Shown here: piece after piece, positions 16,628-26,178 of the stretch
How positions within the stretch are numbered: the stretch's first letter is position 1
Layout: each line of letters starts with the position of its first letter
Assembly (NCBI GenBank): GCA_000155435.1
Contig: DS990260.1
Coordinates: 2,526,862-2,590,861 of the forward strand
Source: Clostridiales bacterium 1_7_47FAA
GTDB taxonomy: Bacteria > Bacillota > Clostridia > Lachnospirales > Lachnospiraceae
Direction: 5' to 3'
DNA: 64,000 bases
Notes under the pieces: model-generated
The model's input: the letters and a program-made list of their open reading frames with translations, nothing else
Databases searched by the model: none
Told to the model about the DNA's origin: nothing
Translations under genes and position numbers: made by a program

Positions 16628-17797
16628 ATGTTTATGAAGATTCCATCCAAGTTCCCGTCCCCACCATCCCGTCATGCCCCCAGTCCCCCGGACAGGGTCC
16701 GCAGGTCCCAGATCCGTCTTTTTGCCATCAGCCTGGTTCTTGCTGCCGCTGCCGCCATCCTGGGCATCTGTGCCAGGATGGTTCCTGGTTTTGCACATAC
16801 ATATTCCATTACCGTCTATCCTGTGCTTGTGAATACCATTGGCCGTTTCAGCAGCATTTTCCCTATCTCCCTGTCAGAAGCAGGGTTATATCTGGTTGCT
16901 GTTTTCTGTATCCTGAACCTCTTTTCCCTCATCAGGAAACCGCTTGCCGTGCTGTCCCGTCTGTTTTTCCTTGTCTGCCTCCTCCTGTTCCTGTACACGG
17001 CCAACTGCGGCATCAACTACTACCGGACGCCATTTTCCTATGAGGCTGGCATGGTCATGGAAAAATCGTCTACAGAAGAGCTTTACAGCCTCTGCCTGTT
17101 CCTTACGGAACAGGTAAACAGCACCCTTAAGGAAACAGACCACTCTGAGGATGCACTTAAAGGGCTTTATCCTGGCCAGACAGCGGACACGCCCCTGCCC
17201 TCAGCCGCAATGCTCCGGGAGTTTGGGATGGAAGGGGTTAAATCCATGAAGGACCTGGGCACAGACTACCCCCAGCTGGCCGGATACTACCCTTATCCCA
17301 AACCCCTGATGAATCCGCGTCTGCTGTCCATCCAGCAGCTTTGCGGCATCTACTCCCCCTTTACCATTGAGGCAAACTACAACAGGGAAATGCCTTACTA
17401 CAATATCCCGCATACCATATGCCATGAACTGTCCCATCTGAAAGGATTCATGCGCGAGGATGAGGCCAACTTCATCGGATACCTGGCCTGTATCGGTTCC
17501 GGTTCCCCGGATTTCCGTTACAGCGGATACCTGACCGGATGGGTCTATGCCGGTAATGCACTGGCCAAGGTGGACCTGGAGGCATATTATGACCTGTACG
17601 GGCGGCTTGCCCCGGAGGCAGCCAGGGACCTTTCCTGGAACAACCAGTTCTGGGACAGGTTTGACGGCAAAGTTGCCGAAGCCTCCACCCAGCTCAATGA
17701 CCGTTACCTGAAAGCTAATAACCAGGAGGACGGGGTGCGCAGTTATGGGAGGATGGTGGATCTGATGCTGGCTTATTATCGGGATTCCCAGTGGTGA
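16628..17797 (+). CDS. DUF3810 membrane protein with HExxH motif
   Basis: Start taken at MFMKIPSKFP (16628), with a weak AAAGGCAGG upstream; MKIPSK at 16634 is an alternative. The ~389-residue protein has three N-terminal membrane helices and a large outside domain. This holds HTICHELSHLKGFMREDEANF, an HExxH motif (HELSH) followed by a conserved E/D helix, typical of zinc metalloproteases and of the DUF3810 family. The Tyr/Pro-rich stretch GYYPYPKPLMNPR before it is also family-like. It lies 113 bp after ytvI, so co-transcription is likely. It is probably a membrane-bound peptidase, but no substrate is known. Confidence 0.82.
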   Translation: MFMKIPSKFPSPPSRHAPSPPDRVRRSQIRLFAISLVLAAAAAILGICARMVPGFAHTYSITVYPVLVNTIGRFSSIFPISLSEAGLYLVAVFCILNLFSLIRKPLAVLSRLFFLVCLLLFLYTANCGINYYRTPFSYEAGMVMEKSSTEELYSLCLFLTEQVNSTLKETDHSEDALKGLYPGQTADTPLPSAAMLREFGMEGVKSMKDLGTDYPQLAGYYPYPKPLMNPRLLSIQQLCGIYSPFTIEANYNREMPYYNIPHTICHELSHLKGFMREDEANFIGYLACIGSGSPDFRYSGYLTGWVYAGNALAKVDLEAYYDLYGRLAPEAARDLSWNNQFWDRFDGKVAEASTQLNDRYLKANNQEDGVRSYGRMVDLMLAYYRDSQW

Positions 17798-17927
17798 TAA
17801 TGCAGGGTAGCGGGTGGCAGTTTTGTGGTTGGTAATTTTACGGTTGGCGATATCACAATCGATGATATCCAAGGCATATATGTCCCAAATGACCGCTTAT
17901 AATTCAATCCAACGGATTCTTACATAG

Positions 17928-17986
17928 GAAAAGGACAGTAACCCAGATATCTGAATCCCAGATTCCTGAATGCTGCTGTCCTTTTC
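17928..17986. terminator. Bidirectional hairpin terminator between convergent genes
   Basis: GAAAAGGACAG (17928-17938) pairs exactly with CTGTCCTTTTC (17976-17986) around a 37-nt loop. T-rich sequence follows on the plus strand, and the A-run gives T's on the minus strand. It lies between the convergent DUF3810 and M3 peptidase genes. Confidence 0.7.
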
Positions 17987-18061
17987 TTACCACCGCATCT
18001 ATACTAACTTTTCCTTACTGCCATTTATCCTGCTTCCGCTTTCCTTACCGCTGCCTTTCCC

Positions 18062-20149
18062 TCACTGCCGTCTCTTCTTAATCTCCCACAAAATCACAAG
18101 CCCGATACTGATGATCAGGACCTGAAGCACAATCACTGTCCCGACTCCCGCCAGAATGATGAACAGTACTGACCTATCGCTCTGGGCTGCGGATGTTCTG
18201 TCCGGGCTGACCACAGGCGCTTCTTCCTCAGGCTGGCCGCCATCCACGGTATCTTCCCCTTTCATGCTGCCGGCTTCTCCAAGCCTTGTAAGTTCCAGGG
18301 ACAGCTCCTTTATATCTTCCTCATTAAACACATCCTTCATATCCCACCTGGCCATGGTCCCTCTGTAGGGCGCATCCAGCCCTTCGTTCAGTATCCCAAG
18401 GTAGGTGTCCACCGCCTCATCCCAGTCCTCCCCGGAAAGCACCCAAAGATCCAGAGCTGAAAGGGCTGAAGTCCCATAGCCGATATAATACAGGGGAGTA
18501 TAGAAAAGGTGGGGGATATCTACCCAGTCATAACACATATCCCCATATACCCGGTAATACCAGCCATCGTAAGAATCCTGTATCTCCTTGAACCTGCGGT
18601 TCATATCATCCAGGGTCATGTCAGGGGTCGTGTATACGGCTTCCTCGAATTCCTGAATCATACATGCAGTTATGGCCACATACAGCATATCCGTCATTGT
18701 CTCATAGGCATAGGCAGACGCCCCATCCCCAAACAGTTCCTCCGCATAGCGTGTTGACAGCATCTCCAGTCCCTGGGACTGTATCTCGCACACATCCACA
18801 TGAAAGCCCTGATACATCTCGGGTACTGTATTATAATAATAACTGCAAAAATGCCCGAACTCATGAATCAGGGACTGGTAATCCCGGAACGTATTGTCAC
18901 GGTTTATGAAAATAAATGCGTCCTTGTAGCTGGGCAGACCCACTGTATAGCTCCCAGCGGTACGCTCCACGCCGTCCTCCCCTGCCTGGATATCATACAG
19001 ATGGTTATCCCTCATATATTGGAATATTTCCCCAAGTTCCGGCACCATCTGATCCATACCGTGCCCTACCGTATCAAGAATATCCTCTGTCGTGCTTTCT
19101 TCCAGCCGGTCCAGGCTGTCATAGGAAGCATTGTCCACATCTTCTGACCACAGGTACCACATAGTATCGCTGAGAACCACGATGTAATCCTTCACATTCC
19201 GGCAAAGCTGCTTCGTATCCTCAAGGGTATAGTCCCGCCCGTATATTGTCTCATGTGCATATTCAGCATAATTGTCATAGCCTGCAGAACCGGCTATCTC
19301 CCCGCGGACCTTGACCAGTTCCAGGTATTTGCCCCCAAGGATGCGGTTTCTTTCCCTGCCCAGCGCCTCGTTCACTTCACTGTAATCTTCCGTACTCATA
19401 TCCGGCTCTTTTGCCAGACGCTCATAATCCCACTGTTCCCCGTCATATTCCACGGATATCCCGCCGGATGCCAGCTGGTCATATTCCCTGATCAGTTCTT
19501 CTTCCCGGTTATGGAGATCCAGCTCTTCCTGTGAGTAATCCTCATAATAGGCAATCATGGGAACGTAGGTTTTTCCAATCTTTGTCTCCAGAAGGGAGCG
19601 GTAAGAAGATTTAAGGCCCTTTTGCAGACAGGTTGCTGCCTTATTCCCCATCTCCGAATACAGCTGTGTTGTATATGCCTGTTCCGCGGCGGCCTCCTGG
19701 TCAGATATATCCCTGTCATACATGATCTGGGCCATATAAGCCATTGTTGCCAACCGGTCAAACTCACTGATGATCAGGTCATACAGACGCCCCACTTCCT
19801 CTTCCTGCCCCTGTGCGCTTAAAGCCAGTTCAAAATCCTCCATGGCCTTGTCCAGGACAGATGTGGAGAAATGTTCATACGGCCTTTGGGAATAATCCAC
19901 CCCTTCAAAAAACCGGTCCATCCGGGGTGATACCGCCTGACGCCCCGATTCCGACCGCGCCTGAACCGCTGCCTGACGCCCCGATTCCGGCCGCGCCTGA
20001 ACCGCTGACTGACGCCCCGATTCCGGCCGCGCCTGAACCGCTGCCTGAACCTGGACCGCGCCGCAGGACGGTACGGAAACCACAAGGATGGCTGCCACCG
20101 CCAACGCCCCCAGGCGTCTTATGACAATCTTCCAGGCATTTTTCTTCAT
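18062..20149 (-). CDS. Secreted M3-like (oligoendopeptidase) metallopeptidase
   Basis: Start set at MKKNAWKIVIRRLG (20149), with AAGGAGG 8 bp upstream. The 695-residue protein opens with an export signal that may be a lipoprotein signal (VVSVPSCGAV). Then come three 11-residue repeats (AVQARPESGRQ type), a large helical body and the zinc site SLIHEFGHFCSYYYN near residue 430 (HEFGH), followed by ExxxxGLEML, as in family M3 oligoendopeptidases. The C-terminus has one membrane helix and a basic tail, so the enzyme is likely anchored on the outside. It would cut peptides at the cell surface. Most M3 enzymes are cytoplasmic, so export is unusual. It has its own promoter. Confidence 0.85.
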   Translation of the reverse strand: MKKNAWKIVIRRLGALAVAAILVVSVPSCGAVQVQAAVQARPESGRQSAVQARPESGRQAAVQARSESGRQAVSPRMDRFFEGVDYSQRPYEHFSTSVLDKAMEDFELALSAQGQEEEVGRLYDLIISEFDRLATMAYMAQIMYDRDISDQEAAAEQAYTTQLYSEMGNKAATCLQKGLKSSYRSLLETKIGKTYVPMIAYYEDYSQEELDLHNREEELIREYDQLASGGISVEYDGEQWDYERLAKEPDMSTEDYSEVNEALGRERNRILGGKYLELVKVRGEIAGSAGYDNYAEYAHETIYGRDYTLEDTKQLCRNVKDYIVVLSDTMWYLWSEDVDNASYDSLDRLEESTTEDILDTVGHGMDQMVPELGEIFQYMRDNHLYDIQAGEDGVERTAGSYTVGLPSYKDAFIFINRDNTFRDYQSLIHEFGHFCSYYYNTVPEMYQGFHVDVCEIQSQGLEMLSTRYAEELFGDGASAYAYETMTDMLYVAITACMIQEFEEAVYTTPDMTLDDMNRRFKEIQDSYDGWYYRVYGDMCYDWVDIPHLFYTPLYYIGYGTSALSALDLWVLSGEDWDEAVDTYLGILNEGLDAPYRGTMARWDMKDVFNEEDIKELSLELTRLGEAGSMKGEDTVDGGQPEEEAPVVSPDRTSAAQSDRSVLFIILAGVGTVIVLQVLIISIGLVILWEIKKRRQ
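19934..20041 (-). repeat. 33-bp in-frame repeat in the M3 peptidase N-terminus
   Basis: Three near-identical 33-bp units code for AVQARPESGRQ-like 11-mers at about residues 37-72, directly after the signal sequence. The DNA units differ at only a few bases, pointing to a recent expansion. Confidence 0.9.
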
Positions 20150-20183
20150 GGCCGGTTCCTCCTTCTGTATATTTCTTACATTT

Positions 20184-20219
20184 ATTCTAACACACAAACA
20201 GGCCCCTCACAAGGCCTGT
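20184..20219 (-). promoter_or_regulatory. Promoter and overlapping palindrome of the M3 peptidase gene
   Basis: On the minus strand TTGTGA (20212-20207), a 17-bp spacer and TAGAAT (20189-20184) form a promoter. The inverted repeat ACAGGCC/GGCCTGT (20198-20219) lies over the -35 and spacer, a good place for a repressor to bind. Confidence 0.6.
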
Positions 20220-20290
20220 CCGTCAACCGTGCCGGCCATGCCAGCCCCATTCTGTAATTTTCCAGATACCCGGTACCGGATATCCCCGGT

Positions 20291-21859
20291 TCATTCCCTG
20301 AGCCAGCCCTCTTCCTCCGGCAGCAGGAAGTAATTATTATCCCTGTCCGAATCCATAATCATGGAATCCAGTTCCCGGAGCAGGTAGCTGTCCGGCATAT
20401 TGCGCTGCCACCATCGGTACCCCTTTGTGTTCCTGATTCCTTTGGCATCAATCTTCCTTCCTGCATAGTAATCAATGTACACGCCCGCATAGGTGGCTGC
20501 CATGGAACGCTCCACATCATCCCCCAGGTTTTTCACCACTCCCCGTATCTGGTCACTGATAAGTTTCTGTATGTAGCGGTAAGACCAGTCCTCAAAGTCC
20601 AGCAGATCCGGATTCCCACTTCCCATCTTCCTGGCCCAGCCTGACACATCCACGGACCGTGTCTCATAGGAAATGCTGCCATCCTCATCCCAGACCACCT
20701 CGCCATACTGGCACGGGGGGATGCTCAATGCATCTGTGATGATTTCCTGTATCCCGTAAGCCTCATCGGCCACTCCAGGCTCAGCCTTGTGCTTGCGCAC
20801 CCTCTGTACATGAAGGTGTCCGCTGAAAAACAGGGGAAGTTCATATTTCTGGAGAAGGTCAATCACTTCCCCGTTATTGTCCATGGCACATTGGGTGGTA
20901 TACATACGGCTCTGGGCCAGCAGGTTATGGTGGGCAACAGGCAGTACGAAAATCCCCTGTTCCCTGGCTTTTAAAAGCTGCTCATCCATCCATGCCAGGG
21001 TGCTTTCCTTAATCCTGCCCTCCACCTTATTCTCAGGTTCATACTGGCAGGAATCCAGCATGAGAAGCCAGTTTTTTTCATCCAGTCCATATACGTAACT
21101 TAGGGAACTGCTGTCCCTGCTGAGGGCCTGGTCATATCCATACCTGTGGTAGATTTCGTAAAAACCGTCCGCATCTATGGAATCCACGGATTCCTTCTCT
21201 GCTCCGTAATACACTGCGGCATGCCCATTGTTGATATCGTGGTTGCCGGGAATGACCAGTACCTGTATCCCTGCATCCTGTACCCGCGCCAGACGTCCTG
21301 CCAGTTCTTCATGGTTCATCCGCTCCCCGTTCATGGTAATGTCCCCGCTGAGTACAAGGGCGGAAGGCTTTTCTTCTATGACCTCGTCCAGGAATGCCTC
21401 CAGCAGTTCCGGAAGGTACTGGATGACCTTACCGTCGCTTCGCTCCACAAACAGCTGGAATGCCGGACCGCCGTCACCTGCCTGGGCGCTCTGATAGTGG
21501 AGGTCAGTGGCCAGGACAAGCCTTGGGGGCACATACGGCTCCTCTGTGTCCTGGGGAGGGGTCCACAGGCCGGGAAACTGTTTCTTCCAGCCGGTATACC
21601 CTTCTTCCCTTATGACCTCCTCCGGCTTTTCGGCCTGGGAATCCGTTGCCGTCTTAATCAGGCTGTCCACGTTCCTGTCTTCCGGCCGCTTTCCATCATC
21701 ACCGTCCACGGATTCCTGTCCGAATCCCTCTGTGCCTGTCTCCATCTGCACCGGGCCAGCGGGTTCCATTAATTTTTTCATAAAATGCAAAACCCCGAAG
21801 CATGCCATGAATACCATGGCATACATCAGGGCACTTATTATCCAGGTCTTTTTCTTCAT
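20291..21859 (-). CDS. Membrane-anchored calcineurin-like metallophosphoesterase
   Basis: The 522-residue protein has an N-terminal membrane anchor (residues 6-28), a charged linker, and then a metallophosphoesterase domain with all five blocks: ATDLHYQ (D-x-H), LSGDITMNG (GD), IPGNHDINNG (GNHD), a histidine in VAHHNLL, and FSGHLHVQRV (GHxH). Such enzymes hydrolyse phosphoesters with a two-metal centre. Anchoring suggests it acts outside the cell on phosphorylated nutrients or wall polymers. It follows the HAD phosphatase gene after 14 bp and probably belongs to the same transcript as xpt. The substrate is not predictable. Confidence 0.85.
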   Translation of the reverse strand: MKKKTWIISALMYAMVFMACFGVLHFMKKLMEPAGPVQMETGTEGFGQESVDGDDGKRPEDRNVDSLIKTATDSQAEKPEEVIREEGYTGWKKQFPGLWTPPQDTEEPYVPPRLVLATDLHYQSAQAGDGGPAFQLFVERSDGKVIQYLPELLEAFLDEVIEEKPSALVLSGDITMNGERMNHEELAGRLARVQDAGIQVLVIPGNHDINNGHAAVYYGAEKESVDSIDADGFYEIYHRYGYDQALSRDSSSLSYVYGLDEKNWLLMLDSCQYEPENKVEGRIKESTLAWMDEQLLKAREQGIFVLPVAHHNLLAQSRMYTTQCAMDNNGEVIDLLQKYELPLFFSGHLHVQRVRKHKAEPGVADEAYGIQEIITDALSIPPCQYGEVVWDEDGSISYETRSVDVSGWARKMGSGNPDLLDFEDWSYRYIQKLISDQIRGVVKNLGDDVERSMAATYAGVYIDYYAGRKIDAKGIRNTKGYRWWQRNMPDSYLLRELDSMIMDSDRDNNYFLLPEEEGWLRE

Positions 21860-21873
21860 CCGGTCAGCTCTTT

Positions 21874-22668
21874 CTATATGATGCCTAACTCTTTCATCGC
21901 GTACGCGATACCGTCATCCTCCACGTCCTTTGTCTCAAAGGTGGCATAGGGCAGAAGCACGTCGCTGTGCTGGCCCATAAGCACACAATTGGTGGCATAT
22001 TTGAACATGGACAGATCGTTGCTGCTGTCGCCGAATACATAGGCGTCATCCTTGGAAATACCATAATGCTTCAGCACTAAATCCATGGCCGTTGCCTTTG
22101 AATGGCCTCTGGGAACACACTCATAATAGCCGTCCCCCCTGTCAATGGCCTCAATATCCTTAAGACGCCCGAACAGTTCCCTGGGTCTGCTCTTCTCATC
22201 CGAGGCCAGATAAAACTTGGAAAAATCGTAGCAGTCATCCTCCCAGTCATACATGCCTGTGGTGCCCGACCGCCTCAATGCCGCCTTCAGCTCTTCCACC
22301 TGCGGAAACCTGGAAACCGTTCTGTGCAGATAACATCCTTCCACACCTTCCAGCGCGCCGTCCAGACCGCATTCGTCAATATCCTTCTTAATCTGCAGAC
22401 CTCTCTCATGAGGAATCTGGTAACAGTAGAGTACCCTGCCCTCCGCAATCACATAGGTCCCACAGCCGCACAGGCAGCCATCGGTCTCAATCTCAGACCG
22501 GATATCCCGGGTGTGGGGGTACACCCTGCCTGTATTGATGAATACCAGATGCCCTTTTTTACGCGCTTCCTTAATTGCCTCTTTGGCGCTGTCAGGAACC
22601 AGTCCTGTCTTTTCAGACAGGAGGGTTCCGTCAATATCAAAAAATAAAGCTTTATTCCTATTACTCAT
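21874..22668 (-). CDS. Cof-type HAD phosphatase
   Basis: Start taken at [17 protein letters not shown] (22668), with another ATG three bases upstream. The gene overlaps the end of xpt by 8 bp, so translation is probably coupled. The 264-residue protein has HAD motif I DIDGT with the nucleophilic Asp at about residue 11, motif II in the INTGR segment (cap type C2b), and motif [12 protein letters not shown] near residue 218. Cof-type enzymes dephosphorylate sugar phosphates, flavin or other small metabolites. Next to xpt it may act on a nucleotide-related phosphate, but that is inference from position only. Confidence 0.85.
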   Translation of the reverse strand: MSNRNKALFFDIDGTLLSEKTGLVPDSAKEAIKEARKKGHLVFINTGRVYPHTRDIRSEIETDGCLCGCGTYVIAEGRVLYCYQIPHERGLQIKKDIDECGLDGALEGVEGCYLHRTVSRFPQVEELKAALRRSGTTGMYDWEDDCYDFSKFYLASDEKSRPRELFGRLKDIEAIDRGDGYYECVPRGHSKATAMDLVLKHYGISKDDAYVFGDSSNDLSMFKYATNCVLMGQHSDVLLPYATFETKDVEDDGIAYAMKELGII

Positions 22669-23245
22669 CATCTCTGAACACAATAGTCTGTGTCTCCTCA
22701 TCCATACTCTCTACAATTGCAAGGGATTCCAGCCTGATTCCCTCGGAACGCAGCAGGTCCCCGCCTACCTGGAAGCCTTTTTCAATCACGATTCCCGCGC
22801 CCACCAGCTGTGCACCGGAGTCCCTGACAAGGGCTGCCAGTCCTTCCAGCGCCTTGCCGTTGGCAAGGAAATCATCAATCAGAAGCACCTTGTCCCCAGG
22901 CCCTAAAAATTCCTTGGAAACAATGATGTCATATACACGGCCATGGGTAAAGGATTCCACCTTGGTGGTGTAAACCTCTCCTGCAATGTTCTTGGTCTGT
23001 GTCTTCTTGGCAAATACCACCGGCACATCAAAGTACTGGGCAACTATACATGCTATTCCGATACCGGAAGCCTCAATGGTCAAAATCTTGGTCACCGGAA
23101 CATCGGCAAACCTGCGCTTAAACTCCCTGCCAATCTCCCCAAACAGCTTAATATCCATCTGATGGTTCAGGAAGCTGTCCACTTTCAGAACGTTTCCGGC
23201 CTTAATCTTGCCGTCTTTACGTATCCTGTCTTTTAAAATCTGCAT
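22661..23245 (-). CDS. xpt: Xanthine phosphoribosyltransferase
   Basis: The 194-residue sequence has the family start [29 protein letters not shown] segment and the PRPP-binding loop [17 protein letters not shown] at about 125-141, both standard for Xpt. It converts xanthine plus PRPP to XMP in purine salvage. Length is exactly as in Bacillus. There is only 32 bp between it and the preceding gene, so no purine riboswitch stands directly in front of it, unlike many xpt genes; it seems to be read from the lipoprotein gene upstream. GAGGAGG lies 7 bp before the ATG. Confidence 0.95.
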   Translation of the reverse strand: MQILKDRIRKDGKIKAGNVLKVDSFLNHQMDIKLFGEIGREFKRRFADVPVTKILTIEASGIGIACIVAQYFDVPVVFAKKTQTKNIAGEVYTTKVESFTHGRVYDIIVSKEFLGPGDKVLLIDDFLANGKALEGLAALVRDSGAQLVGAGIVIEKGFQVGGDLLRSEGIRLESLAIVESMDEETQTIVFRDDE

Positions 23246-23277
23246 GTACGTACCCTCCTCATTCTTTTCTTATCCTA

Positions 23278-24558
23278 TTACTGCGCTGCCGTAGTCTCTG
23301 CCACTGTGGTCTCTGCCGCTTCCGTCTCAGCTGCTGTGGTTTCTTCTGCCATGGTCTCTCCTGCCCCGTCTTCCGCTGCCGTGGTTTCCGCTGCCATGGT
23401 TTCTCCTGCCCCGTCTTCCGCTGCCGTGGTTTCTGCTACCTCGGTTTCCGCTGCCGTGGTCTCTTCCGCCTCAGTCTCATTTGCCGTGGTTTCTTCCGCC
23501 TCGTTCCCTGCCGCAGCCGTCTCCCCAGCACCCGTCTGTGCAACATTGGAAGCATTATCAGCCATGAACTTCATGACCTTATAATTCAGCGCCATCTCAT
23601 CAAATGTCTCCTGGCCATAATAACTTACCGCAGCATCCACGGTCTGTCCGTTGGATTCTGCAAATGCCTCACGGTCAGCATCCTCCAGCACAAGTCCCTC
23701 ACGCTCTGCAATCGTGTTGATGACCAGCTGGTTCTTCACATCATCCTTCACACTGGCATAGATTGCTTCCTGAAGTCCAGGCACGTCCATACCGTTGGCC
23801 TGGGCCATACCTGCCAGGCTGCTCCCATACATCTTAGCCTGCTGCTCGTACTGTTTAAGTCTTGTATTGTAACGCTTGGAAACTGCATTCTTATTAAGCT
23901 TGAATGTGGAATCCGCTACTACCTGCTGGAGTACGGATGTCTGTACCTGACGGTCTGCCGCCTGCTTCTTCTGTTTTAACAGATCGGCCCGGATACTTTC
24001 CTTATACTCATCCACGGTCTTGTAGTCTGAAACCCCCTGGACAAATTCATCGTCCAGGACAGCGTCTGTTTTCTCCTTCACCGCATTCACGGTAACAGTG
24101 AATACAACAGGCTGGCCTGCAAGGGATTTTTCCTGATAGGTCTCTGGGAATGTCAGGTTCAGTTCCTTCTTATCGCCCTTCTTAGCCCCAATCAGGCCAT
24201 CCTCAAATCCTTCAATAAAGCTGCCGGAACCAAGTGTAAGGTCAAAGCCCTCAGCGGATCCGCCCTCAAACTCCACACCGTCCTTTGTTCCCACATAATC
24301 GATGTTCACCACATCGCCCTCTGCTGCCGGGCGGTCAACCTCGGTTTCCTTGGGATTCTGGCTTAATACCTGATTAATCCTGGAATCCACCTCTGCGTCC
24401 GTGACCAATACCTCCGGCATGTTTACCTTAACGCCTTTGTATTCGCCCAGTTCCACGGTACCCAGGTTTTCCTTTCCCCCCTCAGTACTGCCTGAACATC
24501 CTGTCAGCAGTGACAGGGCTGTCATGGTGCATAAACATATCAATGCTAATTTTTTCAT
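23278..24558 (-). CDS. Trigger-factor-like peptidyl-prolyl isomerase lipoprotein
   Basis: Start set at MKKLALICLCTMTALSLL (24558), with AAGGGA upstream; an ATG at 24585 is possible. The lipobox LLTGCSG ends the signal, so the ~426-residue protein is anchored outside. Residues about 60-160 form an FKBP-type domain (EGDVVNIDYVGTKDG ... GSGSFIEGFEDGLIG), followed by the helical trigger-factor C-domain. The ribosome-binding part of normal trigger factor is missing, fitting an extracytoplasmic foldase. The last ~80 residues are a low-complexity Thr/Glu/Ala tail (ETTAAET-type repeats), likely a wall-spanning spacer. It heads the group with xpt, the HAD gene and the phosphoesterase. Confidence 0.85.
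   Translation of the reverse strand: MKKLALICLCTMTALSLLTGCSGSTEGGKENLGTVELGEYKGVKVNMPEVLVTDAEVDSRINQVLSQNPKETEVDRPAAEGDVVNIDYVGTKDGVEFEGGSAEGFDLTLGSGSFIEGFEDGLIGAKKGDKKELNLTFPETYQEKSLAGQPVVFTVTVNAVKEKTDAVLDDEFVQGVSDYKTVDEYKESIRADLLKQKKQAADRQVQTSVLQQVVADSTFKLNKNAVSKRYNTRLKQYEQQAKMYGSSLAGMAQANGMDVPGLQEAIYASVKDDVKNQLVINTIAEREGLVLEDADREAFAESNGQTVDAAVSYYGQETFDEMALNYKVMKFMADNASNVAQTGAGETAAAGNEAEETTANETEAEETTAAETEVAETTAAEDGAGETMAAETTAAEDGAGETMAEETTAAETEAAETTVAETTAAQ
23281..23520 (-). repeat. Low-complexity Thr/Glu/Ala coding repeat
   Basis: The 3' end of the foldase gene consists of imperfect units coding for ETTAAE and the longer EDGAGETMAAETTAA, which occurs twice almost exactly (54-bp step). The frame is kept throughout, giving a flexible acidic tail. 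Confidence 0.8.
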
Positions 24559-24765
24559 CTTACATATCCCTTTTCTTTTACTCATTTCACACATCCCCGG
24601 GCGGGAATGAATTTTCAAACATGCCCTCGTCCTCCCTCCCCTGATCTGTCATGGGGATTCCCGGGGATTCCTTTCGGAGCGTGCGCTGTACATAGTTATA
24701 CCATACCTGTCCATGAAAAAAAAGTGTTTCCATCAATTTCATGAAAATTTAAGAGGGCCTTCCTT

Positions 24766-26160
24766 TTATTTATAAAATGCCTTAAATGCCTTGTAGGTGT
24801 TATACACATCCAGCTTGGAAGACAGTTCGAAGGGGGAGTGCATGGACAGGATGGGTACGCCCAGATCCACGGTATCCACATTCATGTGGGCAACCAGCTT
24901 GGCGATGGTCCCGCCTCCTCCTGCATCCACCGCGCCCAGCTCCCCTGCCTGCCAGTACACGCCCTCTTCTTCCATGATGCCGATGACTTTTGCCATGGTT
25001 TCAGCGCTGGCATCATTGGAACCGGACTTGCCCCTTGCCCCCGTGTACTTGGTCAGGACACAGCCCTTGTTGATGTAGCTGGAATTACGTCCCTCATATA
25101 CATCGGGAAATGTCGGGTCGTAGGCCGCATTCACATCAGAGGACAGGCACAGGGAATTCCTGAGCACATCCCGCACCGGCACGCCGGCCTGCCCTGCAAG
25201 GTCTTCTATGTAGTGAAGCACGTAATCCGAATTCAGACCGGTATTGCCGTCAGAACCAGTCTCCTCCTTATCAGTCAGGATGGTCACCGTGGTATGGGCC
25301 GGCTTCTTTGCATCCATCTCGGCCGTAAGAGCGGTGTAGGCACACACCCGGTCATCCTGTCCGTAAGCTCCTATCATGCTGGCATCCAGGCCCACATCCC
25401 TGGCCTTTACCGCAGGCACCAGCTCCAGCTCTGCCCGGAAGAAGTCCTTTTCCGTAATCTTATAGCGCTCATTGAGCAGGGACAGTGCCATCAGCTTGAC
25501 CGGTTCCTTTATGTCCTCCTCCTGATAAGGAAGGGAACCAATGACAATATTCAGTTCCTCCCCCTTCAGTCCGTCCTTTAAGGGGCGCTCGTTCTGTTTG
25601 GCTGAAAGATGGGGAAGCAGGTCTGTCACGCAGAACACCGGGTCTGTCTCATCCTCACCGATACAGATGTCCACGGTTTCCCCATTTTTCTTAACCACCA
25701 CCCCGTGGATGGCAAGCGGTATGGTTCCCCACTGGTATTTGCGTATCCCGCCGTAATAATGGGTCTTAAAAAATGCAATCTCATCCTTCTCATACAGGGG
25801 ATTGGGCTTTAAATCCAGCCTTGGCGAGTCAATATGCGCCCCGTTTATCCTGACTCCCTCTGTAAGGGGCTTCTTACCAAAGGTGGTTGCTATCAGCGCC
25901 TTTCCCCTGTTAACATAATACACCTTATCCCCTGGTTCATAAGAAGCATTCCTGTCAAAGGGCCTGTAGCCTGCCTTCTTAAGCATTTTCACGGCTGCCT
26001 TCACGCATTCCCGCTCCGTCTTGCCTGCATTTAAAAATTCCTTGTAACCCTCGCAGTATTTGGACGCCTTTTCTATCTGCTCCGGCGAATCCTTTCCAAT
26101 GTGAGGGAAGGTCCATGTAAGCTGTTCCTGTAATTCCTGTGCTTTTGTCTTTTTTGACAT
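24766..26160 (-). CDS. M18 family aminopeptidase
   Basis: The 464-residue protein carries the M18 metal and catalytic blocks: NGAHIDSPRLDLKP near 105-118 (first metal His), DKEETGSDGNTG near 297-308 (catalytic Glu and metal ligand), AVDAGGGGTIAK and, close to the end, LSMHSPFELSSKLDV (second His). It removes N-terminal, usually acidic or hydrophobic, residues from peptides in the cytoplasm with two zinc ions. An AAAGGAGG site lies 12 bp before the ATG. Upstream after 18 bp comes the leucine-rich-repeat gene in the same direction. Length and motifs are complete. Confidence 0.93.
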   Translation of the reverse strand: MSKKTKAQELQEQLTWTFPHIGKDSPEQIEKASKYCEGYKEFLNAGKTERECVKAAVKMLKKAGYRPFDRNASYEPGDKVYYVNRGKALIATTFGKKPLTEGVRINGAHIDSPRLDLKPNPLYEKDEIAFFKTHYYGGIRKYQWGTIPLAIHGVVVKKNGETVDICIGEDETDPVFCVTDLLPHLSAKQNERPLKDGLKGEELNIVIGSLPYQEEDIKEPVKLMALSLLNERYKITEKDFFRAELELVPAVKARDVGLDASMIGAYGQDDRVCAYTALTAEMDAKKPAHTTVTILTDKEETGSDGNTGLNSDYVLHYIEDLAGQAGVPVRDVLRNSLCLSSDVNAAYDPTFPDVYEGRNSSYINKGCVLTKYTGARGKSGSNDASAETMAKVIGIMEEEGVYWQAGELGAVDAGGGGTIAKLVAHMNVDTVDLGVPILSMHSPFELSSKLDVYNTYKAFKAFYK

Positions 26161-26178
26161 ATCCTGTTTTATCCTCCT

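Noticed and set aside
22661..23300. Purine riboswitch in front of xpt
   Set aside because: Only 32 bp separate xpt from the preceding gene, which leaves no room.
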